Positions 8,677 to 18,088 of a DNA stretch of 64,000 nucleotides are shown piece after piece (position 1 is the stretch's first letter; each line of letters starts with the position of its first letter). The notes under the pieces were generated by a model. The model was not told the DNA's origin. It saw nothing but the letters and a program-made list of their open reading frames with translations, and did no database searches. The translations under genes and the position numbers were made by a program. This stretch comes from Bacillus alkalisoli (GTDB lineage: Bacteria; Bacillota; Bacilli; Bacillales; Bacillaceae_I), in NCBI RefSeq assembly GCF_002797415.1, contig NZ_KZ454944.1:3539567-3603566 (forward strand), written 5' to 3'.

Positions 8677-10230
8677 ATGACGACAAGTGAAAAACAACGT
8701 CAACAACAAGCTGAATTACATAAAAAATTATGGGCAATGGCAAATGACTTACGAGGTCAAATGGATGCTAACGAATTCAAGGATTATATCTTAGGATTAA
8801 TTTTCTATCGTTACTTATCCGAGAAAGTAGAAGCACGTGCAGAAAAGTTACTAAAAGATGACAACATCTCTTATGCAAAAGCATGGGAAAGTGACGAGTA
8901 CCGTGAGGACTTAGCGGAATATCTTATTGACGAGTTAGGATATGTTGTAGAGCCACAATTCCTGTTCTCACGTTTTCTTGAAGAGATTGAAAAAGGTGCA
9001 AATGGTAAGTTCGATGTAGAGATGCTACAGAATGGTGTAAAGGCAATTGAGTCATCTACTTTAGGTACGGAAAGCCAAGACGACTTCCAAAATCTATTCG
9101 ATGATATGGATTTAGCTTCTTCACGCTTAGGACGTACAGTTAAGGATCGTACAAATCTTATCAGTAAAGTAATTGTTAATATTGCTAGTATTCCATTCCT
9201 ACAAGATGACGTTGAAATTGATATCTTAGGTGACGCATACGAATACATGATTTCTCAATTCGCAGCAAACGCAGGGAAAAAAGCTGGTGAGTTCTATACA
9301 CCACAACAAGTGTCTAGGATTTTAGCAAAGATTGTAACTGCTGGAAAATCAGAAATTCGTGATGTTTATGATGGTGCTTGTGGTTCAGGTTCTTTGCTAC
9401 TTCGTGTAGGTAAAGAAGCGAAAGTACACAAATATTACGGGCAAGAAAAGGTATCAACTACATACAACCTAGCTCGTATGAATATGTTGCTACATGATGT
9501 TCCTTACCAACGTTTCGATATTCAAAATGCTGATACAATAGAAGAACCACAACATATCGAACAACGCTTTGAAGCAATAGTTGCCAATCCTCCATACTCA
9601 GCAAAATGGAGTGCAGATGACAAATTTAAAGATGATGAACGCTTTAGTGCTTATGCAAAACTAGCACCAAAGTCAAAAGCAGATTTTGCCTTCATCCAGC
9701 ACTTTATACATCAACTAGATGATAATGGAACAATGGCTATTGTATTGCCTCATGGTGTCCTATTCCGTGGAGCAGCAGAAGAAGCAATACGCAAATATTT
9801 AATTGAAGAAAAGAATTACCTAGACGCTATTATCGGATTACCTTCAAATATATTCTATGGCACCAGTATTCCAACATGTATCCTTGTATTCAAGAAATGT
9901 CGTAAGCATGACGACAATATCTTATTTATTGATGCATCGAGTGAATTTGAAAAAGGAAAAAACCAAAATCACTTATCAGACGAAAACGTTGAAAAAATCA
10001 TCGCTACATTCTTAAATCGCAAAACAATGCACAAGTATTCTTATGCAGCAACATTGAACGAAATCAAAGAAAATGACTACAATTTAAATATTCCTCGCTA
10101 CGTGGATACATTTGAAGAAGAAGAACCGATTGATTTACAAGAAGTAGCTCAACGACTGAAAGAACTTGATAAAGAAATCACGGAAGTAGATCAAGAGTTA
10201 GAGAAGTACTTTAAAGAGTTGGGGGTGTAA
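8677..10230 (+). CDS. hsdM: Type I N6-adenine DNA methyltransferase, M subunit (HsdM)
   Basis: 517 residues, behind a good AAGGAGG site. The N-terminal HsdM helical domain (about 10-150) is followed by GEFYTPQQVSRIL (about 204-216), the AdoMet-binding motif DGACGSGSLLL (about 232-242) and the catalytic NPPY (about 304-307), which flips and methylates adenine at N6. A C-terminal coiled segment probably contacts HsdS. It is in one transcription unit with the half-S gene before it and hsdS after it (3-bp gap), and forms the M2S methylase and the full restriction complex. No defect is visible. Confidence 0.95.
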   Translation: MTTSEKQRQQQAELHKKLWAMANDLRGQMDANEFKDYILGLIFYRYLSEKVEARAEKLLKDDNISYAKAWESDEYREDLAEYLIDELGYVVEPQFLFSRFLEEIEKGANGKFDVEMLQNGVKAIESSTLGTESQDDFQNLFDDMDLASSRLGRTVKDRTNLISKVIVNIASIPFLQDDVEIDILGDAYEYMISQFAANAGKKAGEFYTPQQVSRILAKIVTAGKSEIRDVYDGACGSGSLLLRVGKEAKVHKYYGQEKVSTTYNLARMNMLLHDVPYQRFDIQNADTIEEPQHIEQRFEAIVANPPYSAKWSADDKFKDDERFSAYAKLAPKSKADFAFIQHFIHQLDDNGTMAIVLPHGVLFRGAAEEAIRKYLIEEKNYLDAIIGLPSNIFYGTSIPTCILVFKKCRKHDDNILFIDASSEFEKGKNQNHLSDENVEKIIATFLNRKTMHKYSYAATLNEIKENDYNLNIPRYVDTFEEEEPIDLQEVAQRLKELDKEITEVDQELEKYFKELGV

Positions 10231-10233
10231 AAG

Positions 10234-11466
10234 ATGCAGACTCCAAAACTAAGGTTTAGTGGTTTTGAATGTGAGTGGAAAACAAAAAAATTACACGAAA
10301 TTGGTCAATTTAAAAACGGTATTAATAAAAGCAAAGAAGATTTTGGGCATGGAAATTCTTTCGTAAATCTAAATGATGTATTTGGAAAAACTAGTATTAA
10401 AAATTCAAATTTTGGTCTAGTCAAAGTTAACAAAAAAGATTTAGTAGAATACAATTTAAAAAAAGGTGATGTACTTTTTATTCGATCATCAGTAAAACCT
10501 TCAGGTGTAGGCCTAACTTCAGTTGTTTTAGAAGACCTTATAGAAACTACTTTTAGCGGGTTCTTAATTAGATTTAGAGATACAGAAATTAATTTAGATA
10601 TTAAATTTAAAGAATTCTGTTTTTCAACTCCTAGTTTTAGGAAAAAGTTACTTGCAAAAAGCACCATAAGTGCTAACACGAATATTAATCAAGAAAGTTT
10701 GAAGTCTCTATCAATTAATATTCCCTTTAAAGAAGAACAACGTAAAATTGGTGAATTTTTCAGTTTAATAAATAAGAACATCCTACTACAACAAGAAAAA
10801 ATAGAGTTGCTGAAGGAACAGAAAAAAGGCTATACGCAAAAGATTTTTAGTCAAGAAAAAAGATTTAAAGATAAGGATGGCCTAGAGTTTCCAAAATGGT
10901 CACGTCAGAAACTTGGAAATTTTACGGAACGGGTTACAAGAAAAAATTCTGACTTAAAAACTAAAAGACCATTAACTATTTCTGCACAGCATGGCCTAAT
11001 TGATCAAGTTGAATTTTTTAACAAAACTGTTGCTTCTCAAAATTTAACAGGTTATTACTTACTTCAGAAAGGGGAATATGCTTACAACAAAAGTTATTCT
11101 AATGGTTACCCATTAGGTGCGATAAAACGATTAAATAACTATGAAAATGGTGCTTTATCTACACTTTATATTTGTTTTAAAACAAATGAGAATGTAAATA
11201 GTGATTTCTTAGTCCACTATTTCGACTCTACTCAGTGGCACAAAGAAGTATCATTAATCTGTGTAGAAGGAGCCCGAAATCACGGGCTATTAAATGTAAG
11301 TGTATCTGAGTTTTTTGAAACTCTACATTACTTACCTTGCCTAGAAGAACAATTAATAATTGCTAAATTCTTTGATAGTATAAATAAACAGATTAAACTA
11401 AATGAACTAACATTAAAGAATTTACAAAAGCAAAAGAAAGCTTACATGCAACAAATGTTTATCTAA
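10234..11466 (+). CDS. hsdS: Type I specificity subunit (HsdS)
   Basis: 410 residues with the usual two target-recognition domains (about 1-150 and 215-370), each followed by a conserved helical spacer (EEQRKIGEFFSLINKNILLQ, and LEEQLIIAKFFDSINKQIK). It determines the bipartite DNA sequence that HsdM methylates and HsdR protects against. It starts 3 bp after the hsdM stop with GGGGTG as ribosome binding site. The TRD sequences differ from each other and from the half-S protein, so the target is asymmetric; I cannot predict it. A hairpin terminator follows. Confidence 0.93.
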   Translation: MQTPKLRFSGFECEWKTKKLHEIGQFKNGINKSKEDFGHGNSFVNLNDVFGKTSIKNSNFGLVKVNKKDLVEYNLKKGDVLFIRSSVKPSGVGLTSVVLEDLIETTFSGFLIRFRDTEINLDIKFKEFCFSTPSFRKKLLAKSTISANTNINQESLKSLSINIPFKEEQRKIGEFFSLINKNILLQQEKIELLKEQKKGYTQKIFSQEKRFKDKDGLEFPKWSRQKLGNFTERVTRKNSDLKTKRPLTISAQHGLIDQVEFFNKTVASQNLTGYYLLQKGEYAYNKSYSNGYPLGAIKRLNNYENGALSTLYICFKTNENVNSDFLVHYFDSTQWHKEVSLICVEGARNHGLLNVSVSEFFETLHYLPCLEEQLIIAKFFDSINKQIKLNELTLKNLQKQKKAYMQQMFI

Positions 11467-11471
11467 TTAAT

Positions 11472-11505
11472 ACAGCACCTTCCCAATATAATGGAACGGT
11501 GCTGT
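11472..11505 (+). terminator. Hairpin after hsdS
   Basis: ACAGCACC and GGTGCTGT pair around an 18-nt loop, starting 6 bp after the hsdS stop. The T tract is poor (CTCAACTTTC), so it may be a weak terminator. Confidence 0.5.
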
Positions 11506-11623
11506 CTCAACTTTCGAAAAAACCTCATTTACTTATGATACGGTTCACCTTACGACAAATAAAATAAATATTTCATTATTAAATTCGTCACACACTCCAC
11601 ATGGAATGGACACGGGGACAGGT

Positions 11624-13340
11624 CGAGGCCACTGAAAAACAACTCCTAAAAAATGTAAATAAATAAAAAAAAGAAAACCTTCCTATCCAAATTTGGTATA
11701 ATTAGTATCGACTAAGAAACAAATTATCCCAAAAAAGAAAGGAAGGCTTTCTTCTATGCTTAAAGAAAAAGATATGCAGTTAAGCATCTACTCCCTATTA
11801 TACTTCAAAATTCCAGAAAACCATATACTCAAATTAGTACACGATGCCGTAGATTTTAGTTTTATTAATGAACTATTAGAAAGTACATATTGTAAATACT
11901 ATGGTAGGCCTGCAAAAGAACCAGAGTTAATGGTTAAATTACTGGTACTTCAGTACCTTTATAAGCTTTCAGATGAGCGAGTTATTGAAGATGCGTCTCT
12001 CAATTTGGCATACATGTATTTTTTAGGCATTAATCCTGATGAAGAATTGCCCGATCCTAGTTTACTCTCTAAATTCCGAAAACAACGATTACAGGACGTT
12101 ACATTAGATGATATCATCGTCGCATTTGTTCGCCAATGTGTGGAAAAAGGTATTATCAAAAATACTGGTGTAAGTATTGATAGTACTCACACAGAAGCAA
12201 ACACGTTCAAAGCAACGGTAGAAAGAGTCATGAAACGTCTATCTAAGAAAATCTTTAAAACTTTAGAAAAAGAACTCGAAGATGTTCCAAGTGAAATTAA
12301 TCGAGAGATTCCTGATTACAAAGAGATAGAAGACCATAAACAAGCAAAGCAAACAATGAAGACGTTTCTAGAAGAAACGATTTCTACAGTAGAAACACAT
12401 ATCGATTCGACAACTATTCCCGAAACAGTAAAAGTTCTAAATACAGCCAAAAAAATCTTAGAAGATCCTAAATTTCTAGCACAAAAAGGCGTGCGTTCAT
12501 TGGTGGATCAAGAAGCTAGAGTTGGACATAAAAGTAAAACATCTCATTTTTTTGGGTATAAAACAGAATTTATTATTACGACAGATGATCGTATTATCAC
12601 AGCTGTTCACACCGGGAATGGTGCCTATGTAGATGGTACTCACTTCGATGAACTGATGGAGTTAACGAAAAAGAGTGGAGTAACGGTAAACGAGATTTAT
12701 GGTGATAAAGCTTACTTCCGGAAAGGTATCTTAGATACCATTAAAAAATATGAGGCCATTCCTTATATACCAGTAAGTGAAATGGCATATAAGATAAACG
12801 AAGATTTATATGCCTATAATAAGGATTCGGATGAATGGTTTTGTAGTCAAGGGAACTCGACCTATAGAAAGAAATATTCGAATAAAAAGAATCGACAATC
12901 AGTTATATACTACTTTGAAAAAGAAAAGTGTCGAAACTGTCCTTTACGATCAGAGTGTATACCTGCCAATAATACCGTAGGTAGAGTATTAGAGGTTAGT
13001 ATCAATACACCAGAATTCTATGATTACAGCCAACAGCAGAAAACAGATGAATTCAAGGAGAAATATAAAAAGAGAGCATGCCAAGAATGGAAAAACGGCG
13101 AAATGAAATGCTTTCACGGGCTAGATCGTGCCAGGGGGTACGGTCTAAAAAGCATGTCTACACAAGCAAAACTAACTGCATTAGCAGTAAATATAAAGAG
13201 GATAGGAAAAATCCTATCCTCCAAAACAGCATAAGTGGCGTATTTAATTTACAAGAAACACCATTTTTCCTTCACTGAGAAAAAAAAATGGTGTTTTTAA
13301 TATTTTTCATGCTAGAAAAGTGGACTTTTTCAGTGTCTCG
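11624..13340 (+). mobile_element. IS1182-family insertion sequence, copy B (complete)
   Basis: About 1.72 kb, one transposase gene. The ends are imperfect inverted repeats: CGAGGCCACTGAAAAA at the left, and at the right the complement of CGAGACACTGAAAAA (one base shorter). They are flanked by GACAGGT on both sides (11617-11623 and 13341-13347). The exact edges are uncertain by one base because copy A shows an A where this copy has the outermost G. Confidence 0.9.
11756..13234 (+). CDS. IS1182-family transposase
   Basis: 492 residues, full length and uninterrupted. It has an N-terminal DUF772-like helical domain (about 40-110), a DDE-type catalytic core with SIDSTHTEAN (D about 142) and EIYGDKAYFRKG (second Asp), a cysteine cluster CRNCPLRSEC typical of the family, and a C-terminal GLDRARGYGLKSMSTQAKLTALAVNIKRI region. 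It carries out cut-and-paste or replicative movement of the IS. AAGAAAGGAAGG precedes the ATG. With copy A at the left window edge, the genome holds at least two near-identical copies in opposite orientation, which points to recent activity. Confidence 0.93.
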   Translation: MLKEKDMQLSIYSLLYFKIPENHILKLVHDAVDFSFINELLESTYCKYYGRPAKEPELMVKLLVLQYLYKLSDERVIEDASLNLAYMYFLGINPDEELPDPSLLSKFRKQRLQDVTLDDIIVAFVRQCVEKGIIKNTGVSIDSTHTEANTFKATVERVMKRLSKKIFKTLEKELEDVPSEINREIPDYKEIEDHKQAKQTMKTFLEETISTVETHIDSTTIPETVKVLNTAKKILEDPKFLAQKGVRSLVDQEARVGHKSKTSHFFGYKTEFIITTDDRIITAVHTGNGAYVDGTHFDELMELTKKSGVTVNEIYGDKAYFRKGILDTIKKYEAIPYIPVSEMAYKINEDLYAYNKDSDEWFCSQGNSTYRKKYSNKKNRQSVIYYFEKEKCRNCPLRSECIPANNTVGRVLEVSINTPEFYDYSQQQKTDEFKEKYKKRACQEWKNGEMKCFHGLDRARGYGLKSMSTQAKLTALAVNIKRIGKILSSKTA

Positions 13341-13442
13341 GACAGGTTTACTGTCCAGGAAAATCCTTACAGTACTAGTTTACCTCCATATCAATTTGGA
13401 CAATGAATGTCCCTCTGTCCTTTATTGGGAAAGCGTGAACCT

Positions 13443-13490
13443 GGTGCCTGACCCCCAGTACGTTAAAGATTTACTGAGTTCACAGGCACC
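13443..13490. repeat. REP-like palindrome
   Basis: GGTGCCTG ... CAGGCACC arms enclose the family core CCCCCAGTACGTTAAAG (here ...ATTTACTGAG). TTTTG follows, so it could also end transcripts. Related hairpins are at 20816-20862, 24639-24687, 26453-26503 and 27821-27863. Confidence 0.6.
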
Positions 13491-13511
13491 TTTTGTATTT
13501 AGACAACGTTT

Positions 13512-15263
13512 TCAAAATAAAGACATCTGCGACATTCTCTCATACTGATTTAATACACTCCGATGGATTTCCTTAACTTCTTTTAAATTCTTTTGCTTTA
13601 ATTTATTTATATCTCTAACAATAGTAGTCCCTAAATCACTTTGCATCTTATTAATTTCATCGCACAACTTTTCCTTCTGTTCATTTTCAAATGATAGTTG
13701 TTCTTCGTTTCTTTTATTCTCAACTAATTTTCTTAAGGATTCTTTTTTCTCTTGTTCTTCTTTTAATTGTTGTTTTTGTTCCTCGATTTTTTTCTTTTTT
13801 TCCATTATTACCTTATTTAATAATAAACCAATCTCTAAAGCCTCTAGATCAATATCCATGTCGTTATCTAAAACTTCTCTTATATCCCTTTTTAATCGAT
13901 CAATTACATATGTAAATAACGGTTCAGTGATGTATGGGAAATTCACCGTTGAAAAGGTCGTTAGTTGTCCTAATGATTTCTCTTTAAAGCTTTTTTCAAC
14001 TTGAGTTAACAATAACTCCTTTACTGGTTTTTGTTCTTTGTAATGTTCCTGCAATTTTCTTGTTTGTTCTTGCTCCATTCTTTCCATTTCAATCCTTATT
14101 GCTAATTCTTCTAATCTATCTTCCATTTCTACATAAATTGCTTGAATTGTATAAAACTGTTCTCTCAATTCGATTATTTGTTTATCTAGTTGATTTAATA
14201 ATTGTATTTTCTTAGAATTTAGTTTTTCCCTTCTTTTAGTTTCTTCTATTACTAAAAGGATATCTAACGGTTCGTCTGATTTTAGTTGTTCTATTTCTTC
14301 TTCATAAGCCTTATTAAAATCTATACCAAATTCTTTTAATAACCTTTCACCTTCGAGTTCAATATTATCATCTAGATGTAAACCGTCTCTATGTTCTAAT
14401 TCATCTAAAGGTTTATTATTCACTTTGCTTTCTGGTATATAATCAATAGAAATTAATTCTGTTGCTAAAAGAGTATCCACTACTTTTTCTTGTTGGACTC
14501 GAAAAATTTCTAAATTATCTCCTATGATGTCTGTTCTTCTAATCATGAAAAAGTGCCCATCATGACTAACTGCAACTACATATTTATATATGTCTAATAT
14601 AAAATAAAAGCTTTTTGGCACATCAACAGTTATAACAAATGGGGTTGATACCGAATAAGGTAGTAATCGCTCCACATAACTTGAAGTTCCGTCCTCATTT
14701 TTCACCAAAACTGATTCTTTAGTTGATGTAAAATTACCTTTTCCGAAAAAAGAGTCTAAAACTATTACCCACGCTGTAGGTATAGCTTCATTAGCGTACG
14801 CATTTGTTCTCTCAGCTATTGTTGATCGTTTTATTGAAGGGCTAGCTTGAACTTCTATTGCTAGAATATCTGACATTTCTATAACCGCAACATCCGTACG
14901 AACCTTTTTAATTCCAGATTTAAAGGTCCTTTCCATTGCTACTTTATAGCCCCTGTTCTTGAATCTATTATAAAGATCTTTTTTTACTGAAGCATGTGCT
15001 AAACTTTCCGCTTCAAAGCATTCTTTTTTACTAATATGAGCAAAATGATTATGTCTGTTTTTTTGGTTACGAAATTTCATTTTTGAATCACAAGAATAAC
15101 AAAAGAAGCCTCTAAGTTCCTTTTTAATTATTGAACACTCTGAATCTGTAATCGTTGTTGAGTCCACCCTAAAAACTTTATAATCTCTGAAATAATCTTC
15201 TTCTACGTTTGGTAGCTTTTCAATGTAGTTGGCATTGAAAGGTATATAAGCATATCGTGGCAT
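13512..15263 (-). CDS. CoiA-like nuclease with a long coiled-coil tail
   Basis: 583 residues. The N-terminal part follows the competence-protein CoiA pattern: a small zinc-binding region C55-x2-C58 with H71/H73/H76 (FCYSC ... HNHFAH), then a restriction-endonuclease-like core with D124 and E137-V-Q139 (AIEVQAS). From about residue 300 on the protein is highly charged with long predicted coiled coils, unlike typical CoiA (about 350-400 residues). Competence CoiA helps recombination of incoming DNA. In this defence-rich setting a DNA-targeting role against foreign DNA is equally possible; that is inference. It starts at ATG 15263 behind AAAGGGG and shows no operon partner. Confidence 0.65.
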   Translation of the reverse strand: MPRYAYIPFNANYIEKLPNVEEDYFRDYKVFRVDSTTITDSECSIIKKELRGFFCYSCDSKMKFRNQKNRHNHFAHISKKECFEAESLAHASVKKDLYNRFKNRGYKVAMERTFKSGIKKVRTDVAVIEMSDILAIEVQASPSIKRSTIAERTNAYANEAIPTAWVIVLDSFFGKGNFTSTKESVLVKNEDGTSSYVERLLPYSVSTPFVITVDVPKSFYFILDIYKYVVAVSHDGHFFMIRRTDIIGDNLEIFRVQQEKVVDTLLATELISIDYIPESKVNNKPLDELEHRDGLHLDDNIELEGERLLKEFGIDFNKAYEEEIEQLKSDEPLDILLVIEETKRREKLNSKKIQLLNQLDKQIIELREQFYTIQAIYVEMEDRLEELAIRIEMERMEQEQTRKLQEHYKEQKPVKELLLTQVEKSFKEKSLGQLTTFSTVNFPYITEPLFTYVIDRLKRDIREVLDNDMDIDLEALEIGLLLNKVIMEKKKKIEEQKQQLKEEQEKKESLRKLVENKRNEEQLSFENEQKEKLCDEINKMQSDLGTTIVRDINKLKQKNLKEVKEIHRSVLNQYERMSQMSLF

Positions 15264-15378
15264 ATAATATCACATCCCCTTTGAAATGTATTTTAAGTAG
15301 TAGTTTTTTCTTCCAATCATTGTATATAAGAAAATTGTACTAGGTAGGGAGGGCTGATTTTGGTGTATGTGTTAATAT

Positions 15379-15413
15379 AGCCACCTCTAGCTTGCTTTTG
15401 CATGGAGGTGGCT
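15379..15413 (-). terminator. Hairpin downstream of the 15483-16268 gene
   Basis: AGCCACCTC and GAGGTGGCT form a 9-bp stem with a 17-nt loop. On the minus strand it is followed by TATATTAAC, a weak tract. Confidence 0.5.
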
Positions 15414-15482
15414 GTGAAATGGGGGCATTCTTTACTTCGGTGAAGAACCTTTTATCGTTTTCTTCTATGTAGTGCTAACTAT

Positions 15483-16268
15483 TTACTCAAATTCTTCAGT
15501 TTGACAAGTTTCTGAGAAAAATTCAATGAATGACCTACCTAAATCGCTTAATGATATATTTTCTCGTTCTTTAGGTTTAAAACTTGCGAAGTTACTTGCA
15601 AGTCTATTAGGCTTGCCTTTTTGAACCGACATCGTCCAATCAGTAAGATCATTTACCTTTTTTACAAGCCTTTGATATTCGTCATCATATGAACTTTTGA
15701 ATAATCCTTGTCTAAGTAATTTCTCTCTAGTTACCCTATAATAATCTACATCAATACCAAGAACATCAAGATATTCGCTAAAGTTACCATCATGAAGGAT
15801 TTTCTTTTCCTTATCAAATAGAATCTTTAAATCAATTAATCTTAAATTCTTTAATATGTCTAAGTACAAAATCGTCTGTTCTTCCATAAGAGTTTCTTGT
15901 CCTGTAAGAGAAACAAATCCATTTGCAATGTATCTAATTTTTTCCGCCTCTTGTTCATCGATAACGTAATCACATATTAGGCCTGCAAAAAACTCCTCAA
16001 TTAAAAGTCTATTTTCAGAAGTCATTGCTAGGTAATTTTCTTCTATAACTGAAACTCTTTCCTGAAGTTCAGTTATAAAAATAAGTAAGTTTTCTTCCAT
16101 TCTCTTTTGTTTATAATTTAAAATAACATTGGTTGCACCAGGGACAGCCGCTCCTATAACCCCTTCAAGAAAAACCTCTGAAATAGTTGATACTCCACCT
16201 TCAGCTCCTACTTCAATAATTTCTTTTGCTTTTTCTATAAATGATTTTCTCTGTCTTTCACTTTTCAA
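15483..16268 (-). CDS. Unknown protein with an N-terminal apolar segment, paired with a GTPase gene
   Basis: 261 residues, TTG start behind TAGGAGG (7-nt spacing). I do not recognise the family. Residues about 20-45 are rich in Gly, Ala, Val and Ile (GGVSTISEV, GVIGAAVPGATNVI) and could insert into or bind a membrane. The rest is charged and mostly helical (KRMEENLLIFITELQERVSVIEE), ending in an acidic tail. It is transcribed divergently from the GTPase gene over a 467-bp spacer. Such a membrane-active small protein next to a nucleotide-binding protein is a layout seen in several abortive-infection systems; that link is inference only. Confidence 0.55.
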   Translation of the reverse strand: MKSERQRKSFIEKAKEIIEVGAEGGVSTISEVFLEGVIGAAVPGATNVILNYKQKRMEENLLIFITELQERVSVIEENYLAMTSENRLLIEEFFAGLICDYVIDEQEAEKIRYIANGFVSLTGQETLMEEQTILYLDILKNLRLIDLKILFDKEKKILHDGNFSEYLDVLGIDVDYYRVTREKLLRQGLFKSSYDDEYQRLVKKVNDLTDWTMSVQKGKPNRLASNFASFKPKERENISLSDLGRSFIEFFSETCQTEEFE

Positions 16269-16735
16269 ATGTTAGCCTCCTAGATTCTTACCTGATTCCC
16301 TTTAAGTTAAAGTTTTACTGAGCTAGCAGATTGACTAACAATCATTAATATTTGCTATCTCTTATAACAAGAAAGTTCGACAACATTATTGTATCTACCT
16401 TTCTGTTCTGCAAAGATTTCTTCCATTCTGCAATTTAAGTATATATTTGTAAATTAGTAAAGAATATTCAGGTCAATTGTCGAAAAATAGTATTTATAAT
16501 ATATCAACAAAATAGACCTCATAGTTTCATGGATTTGTGGAATTAAAGATACATAATCTTGTACTTACTTATTAAACTTCAAAAAAATGGATTGGAGTAT
16601 AGATCATAAACTTCTCTAGTTTATATGAACTAAGATAGGTAAGGTGAAGAATGAATATAGGACTTTATAGTTAATTTTGGTTAGCTCTTTTTCACTTCGT
16701 TTATTGACAATTAGAATAAAAGGGAGTTGTGTTAA
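16269..16735. other. Divergent promoter region
   Basis: 467 bp between the unknown protein gene and the GTPase gene. It is very AT-rich, with no convincing gene. TTGACA occurs at about 16704, but no well-spaced -10 can be assigned before the ribosome binding site. Confidence 0.4.
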
Positions 16736-18088
16736 ATGGCAATTGACAAAGTAAAGGCAAAGGAACTGTTAGAGTCAATCGATGAGGTATTCGATGTTTT
16801 TACTAAAGGCCTAAATGAAGAAACAAAAAACTTTCTTAAGAAAGCAGTAATGGGACCTGCAATTGATGAGATAAGGAAATTAGTAGAAGATAGCAGGCCG
16901 CCTGTACTGTTGGTAATGGGGAGAAGTGGACACGGAAAGTCTTCTATTATTAATGCATTAGCAGGTAAGCATGTTGCAACTGTAAATGATGTGAAACCTC
17001 AAACTCCAGAAACGGTTCCATATGTTATCACATTTAAAGAGTCATATTCCACATGGCAAATCGTTGATACTAGGGGGATTTTTGAAACTACAAAGCCATC
17101 AGAAGCTAAAGAAGAAGATGCCGTAACTGTATTGAAAAATAGTATTGTTAAGTATTCACCAGATGTCATTATGCATGTCATTAGTACTCCCTCAACAAGA
17201 AACCTCTCAAATGATTTGAAAGTTTACAAAGAAATTATGGATGAAGTAAATAAAGAGCATAAGATAAGTATACCTACTATACTTGTATTAAATAAAGCAG
17301 ATACAATAGGAAATCCAAGAGAATGGCCCCCTGAAGAAAATGCGAAAAAGACAGGTCTGTTATTAGATGTTATTGATTATATGACGAAAGATGTTTTAAA
17401 TGTAGAACGTACTCCTTTAAATATTAATTATCAATATCGAGGATATACTTTTAATGAAGGCAATTATGTTGGTATTATTCCCGTTTGTTCACTTGAAGGT
17501 GACTTGTGGAATATTCAAAGTCTATCAGACCTTATTGGAAACAACCTTGTAGAAGAGGCTAAGTTAGATTTTTTTCAGGCACAGAAAAGAAATGAACAAC
17601 TAAGGAAAGTATCATCATCACTTATCAAAAGGTTCACTGCTATAGCAAGTGGGGTAGGCAGTACACCGATACCAATAGCAGATATAGCTATACTGACACC
17701 ATTACAGCTTTTATTAATAACTATTATTGGTGGTTTATCGGGAAAAGAAATATCAAAGGAAACAGCCTATGAGTATTTAGCTGCGGCCGGTGTAAATGTT
17801 GGTGCTGCATTCGGAGTTAGGGAAGGTGCCCGTCAACTATCAAAATTAATTCCTGTTGGTGGTGCTGTCATATCTGGCGGTATTGCAGGGGCTGCGACCT
17901 ACTCAATAGGTAAATCTGCTGAGGCTTATTTCTTCTATGATAAAAATGTGAAACTGAAAGAAATCAAAAAAGAGATTAAAAAAGAAATCAAAGACATCGA
18001 CATTCAGAAGATAGAAACTATAAAAGATAAATGGAAAGTTTTCAAATTTGATAGAAAACAAATTATGGAAGATGAAAAAAGAAAGTAG
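16736..18088 (+). CDS. GTPase with C-terminal DUF697-like membrane domain
   Basis: 450 residues, start behind AAAGGGAG. G motifs are complete: G1 GRSGHGKSS (62-70), G2 Thr about 90, G3 DTRG (111-114), G4 NKAD (186-189). The C-terminal part (about 280-400) is glycine-rich and hydrophobic (ADIAILTPLQLLLITIIGG; PVGGAVISGGIAGAATYS), as in DUF697/YcjF-type domains, and ends in a Lys-rich tail. It probably works at the membrane as a molecular switch. Its neighbours are a divergent gene for a protein with an apolar N-terminus and a reverse transcriptase downstream, so a defence function is plausible but not shown. Confidence 0.75.
   Translation: MAIDKVKAKELLESIDEVFDVFTKGLNEETKNFLKKAVMGPAIDEIRKLVEDSRPPVLLVMGRSGHGKSSIINALAGKHVATVNDVKPQTPETVPYVITFKESYSTWQIVDTRGIFETTKPSEAKEEDAVTVLKNSIVKYSPDVIMHVISTPSTRNLSNDLKVYKEIMDEVNKEHKISIPTILVLNKADTIGNPREWPPEENAKKTGLLLDVIDYMTKDVLNVERTPLNINYQYRGYTFNEGNYVGIIPVCSLEGDLWNIQSLSDLIGNNLVEEAKLDFFQAQKRNEQLRKVSSSLIKRFTAIASGVGSTPIPIADIAILTPLQLLLITIIGGLSGKEISKETAYEYLAAAGVNVGAAFGVREGARQLSKLIPVGGAVISGGIAGAATYSIGKSAEAYFFYDKNVKLKEIKKEIKKEIKDIDIQKIETIKDKWKVFKFDRKQIMEDEKRK

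Larger units (their letters stand above)
11606..13420. repeat. MITE-like repeat interrupted by IS1182 copy B
   Basis: The left piece (11606-11623, ending GGGGACAGGT) and right piece (13341-13420, starting GACAGGTTTACTG) together rebuild the dispersed element seen whole at 21894-21987 and 27866-27959. GACAGGT stands on both sides of the IS and is therefore a likely 7-bp target duplication. This proves that the IS entered a pre-existing repeat. Confidence 0.8.

Noticed and set aside
1-13340. Composite transposon proven by the two IS copies
   Set aside because: Copy B has its own matching flanks on both sides, which points to independent insertion; the outer flank of copy A is not in the window.
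13288-13548. 86-codon open frame after the IS
   Set aside because: It runs through the IS end, the MITE-like repeat and a REP hairpin; it is repeat-derived.
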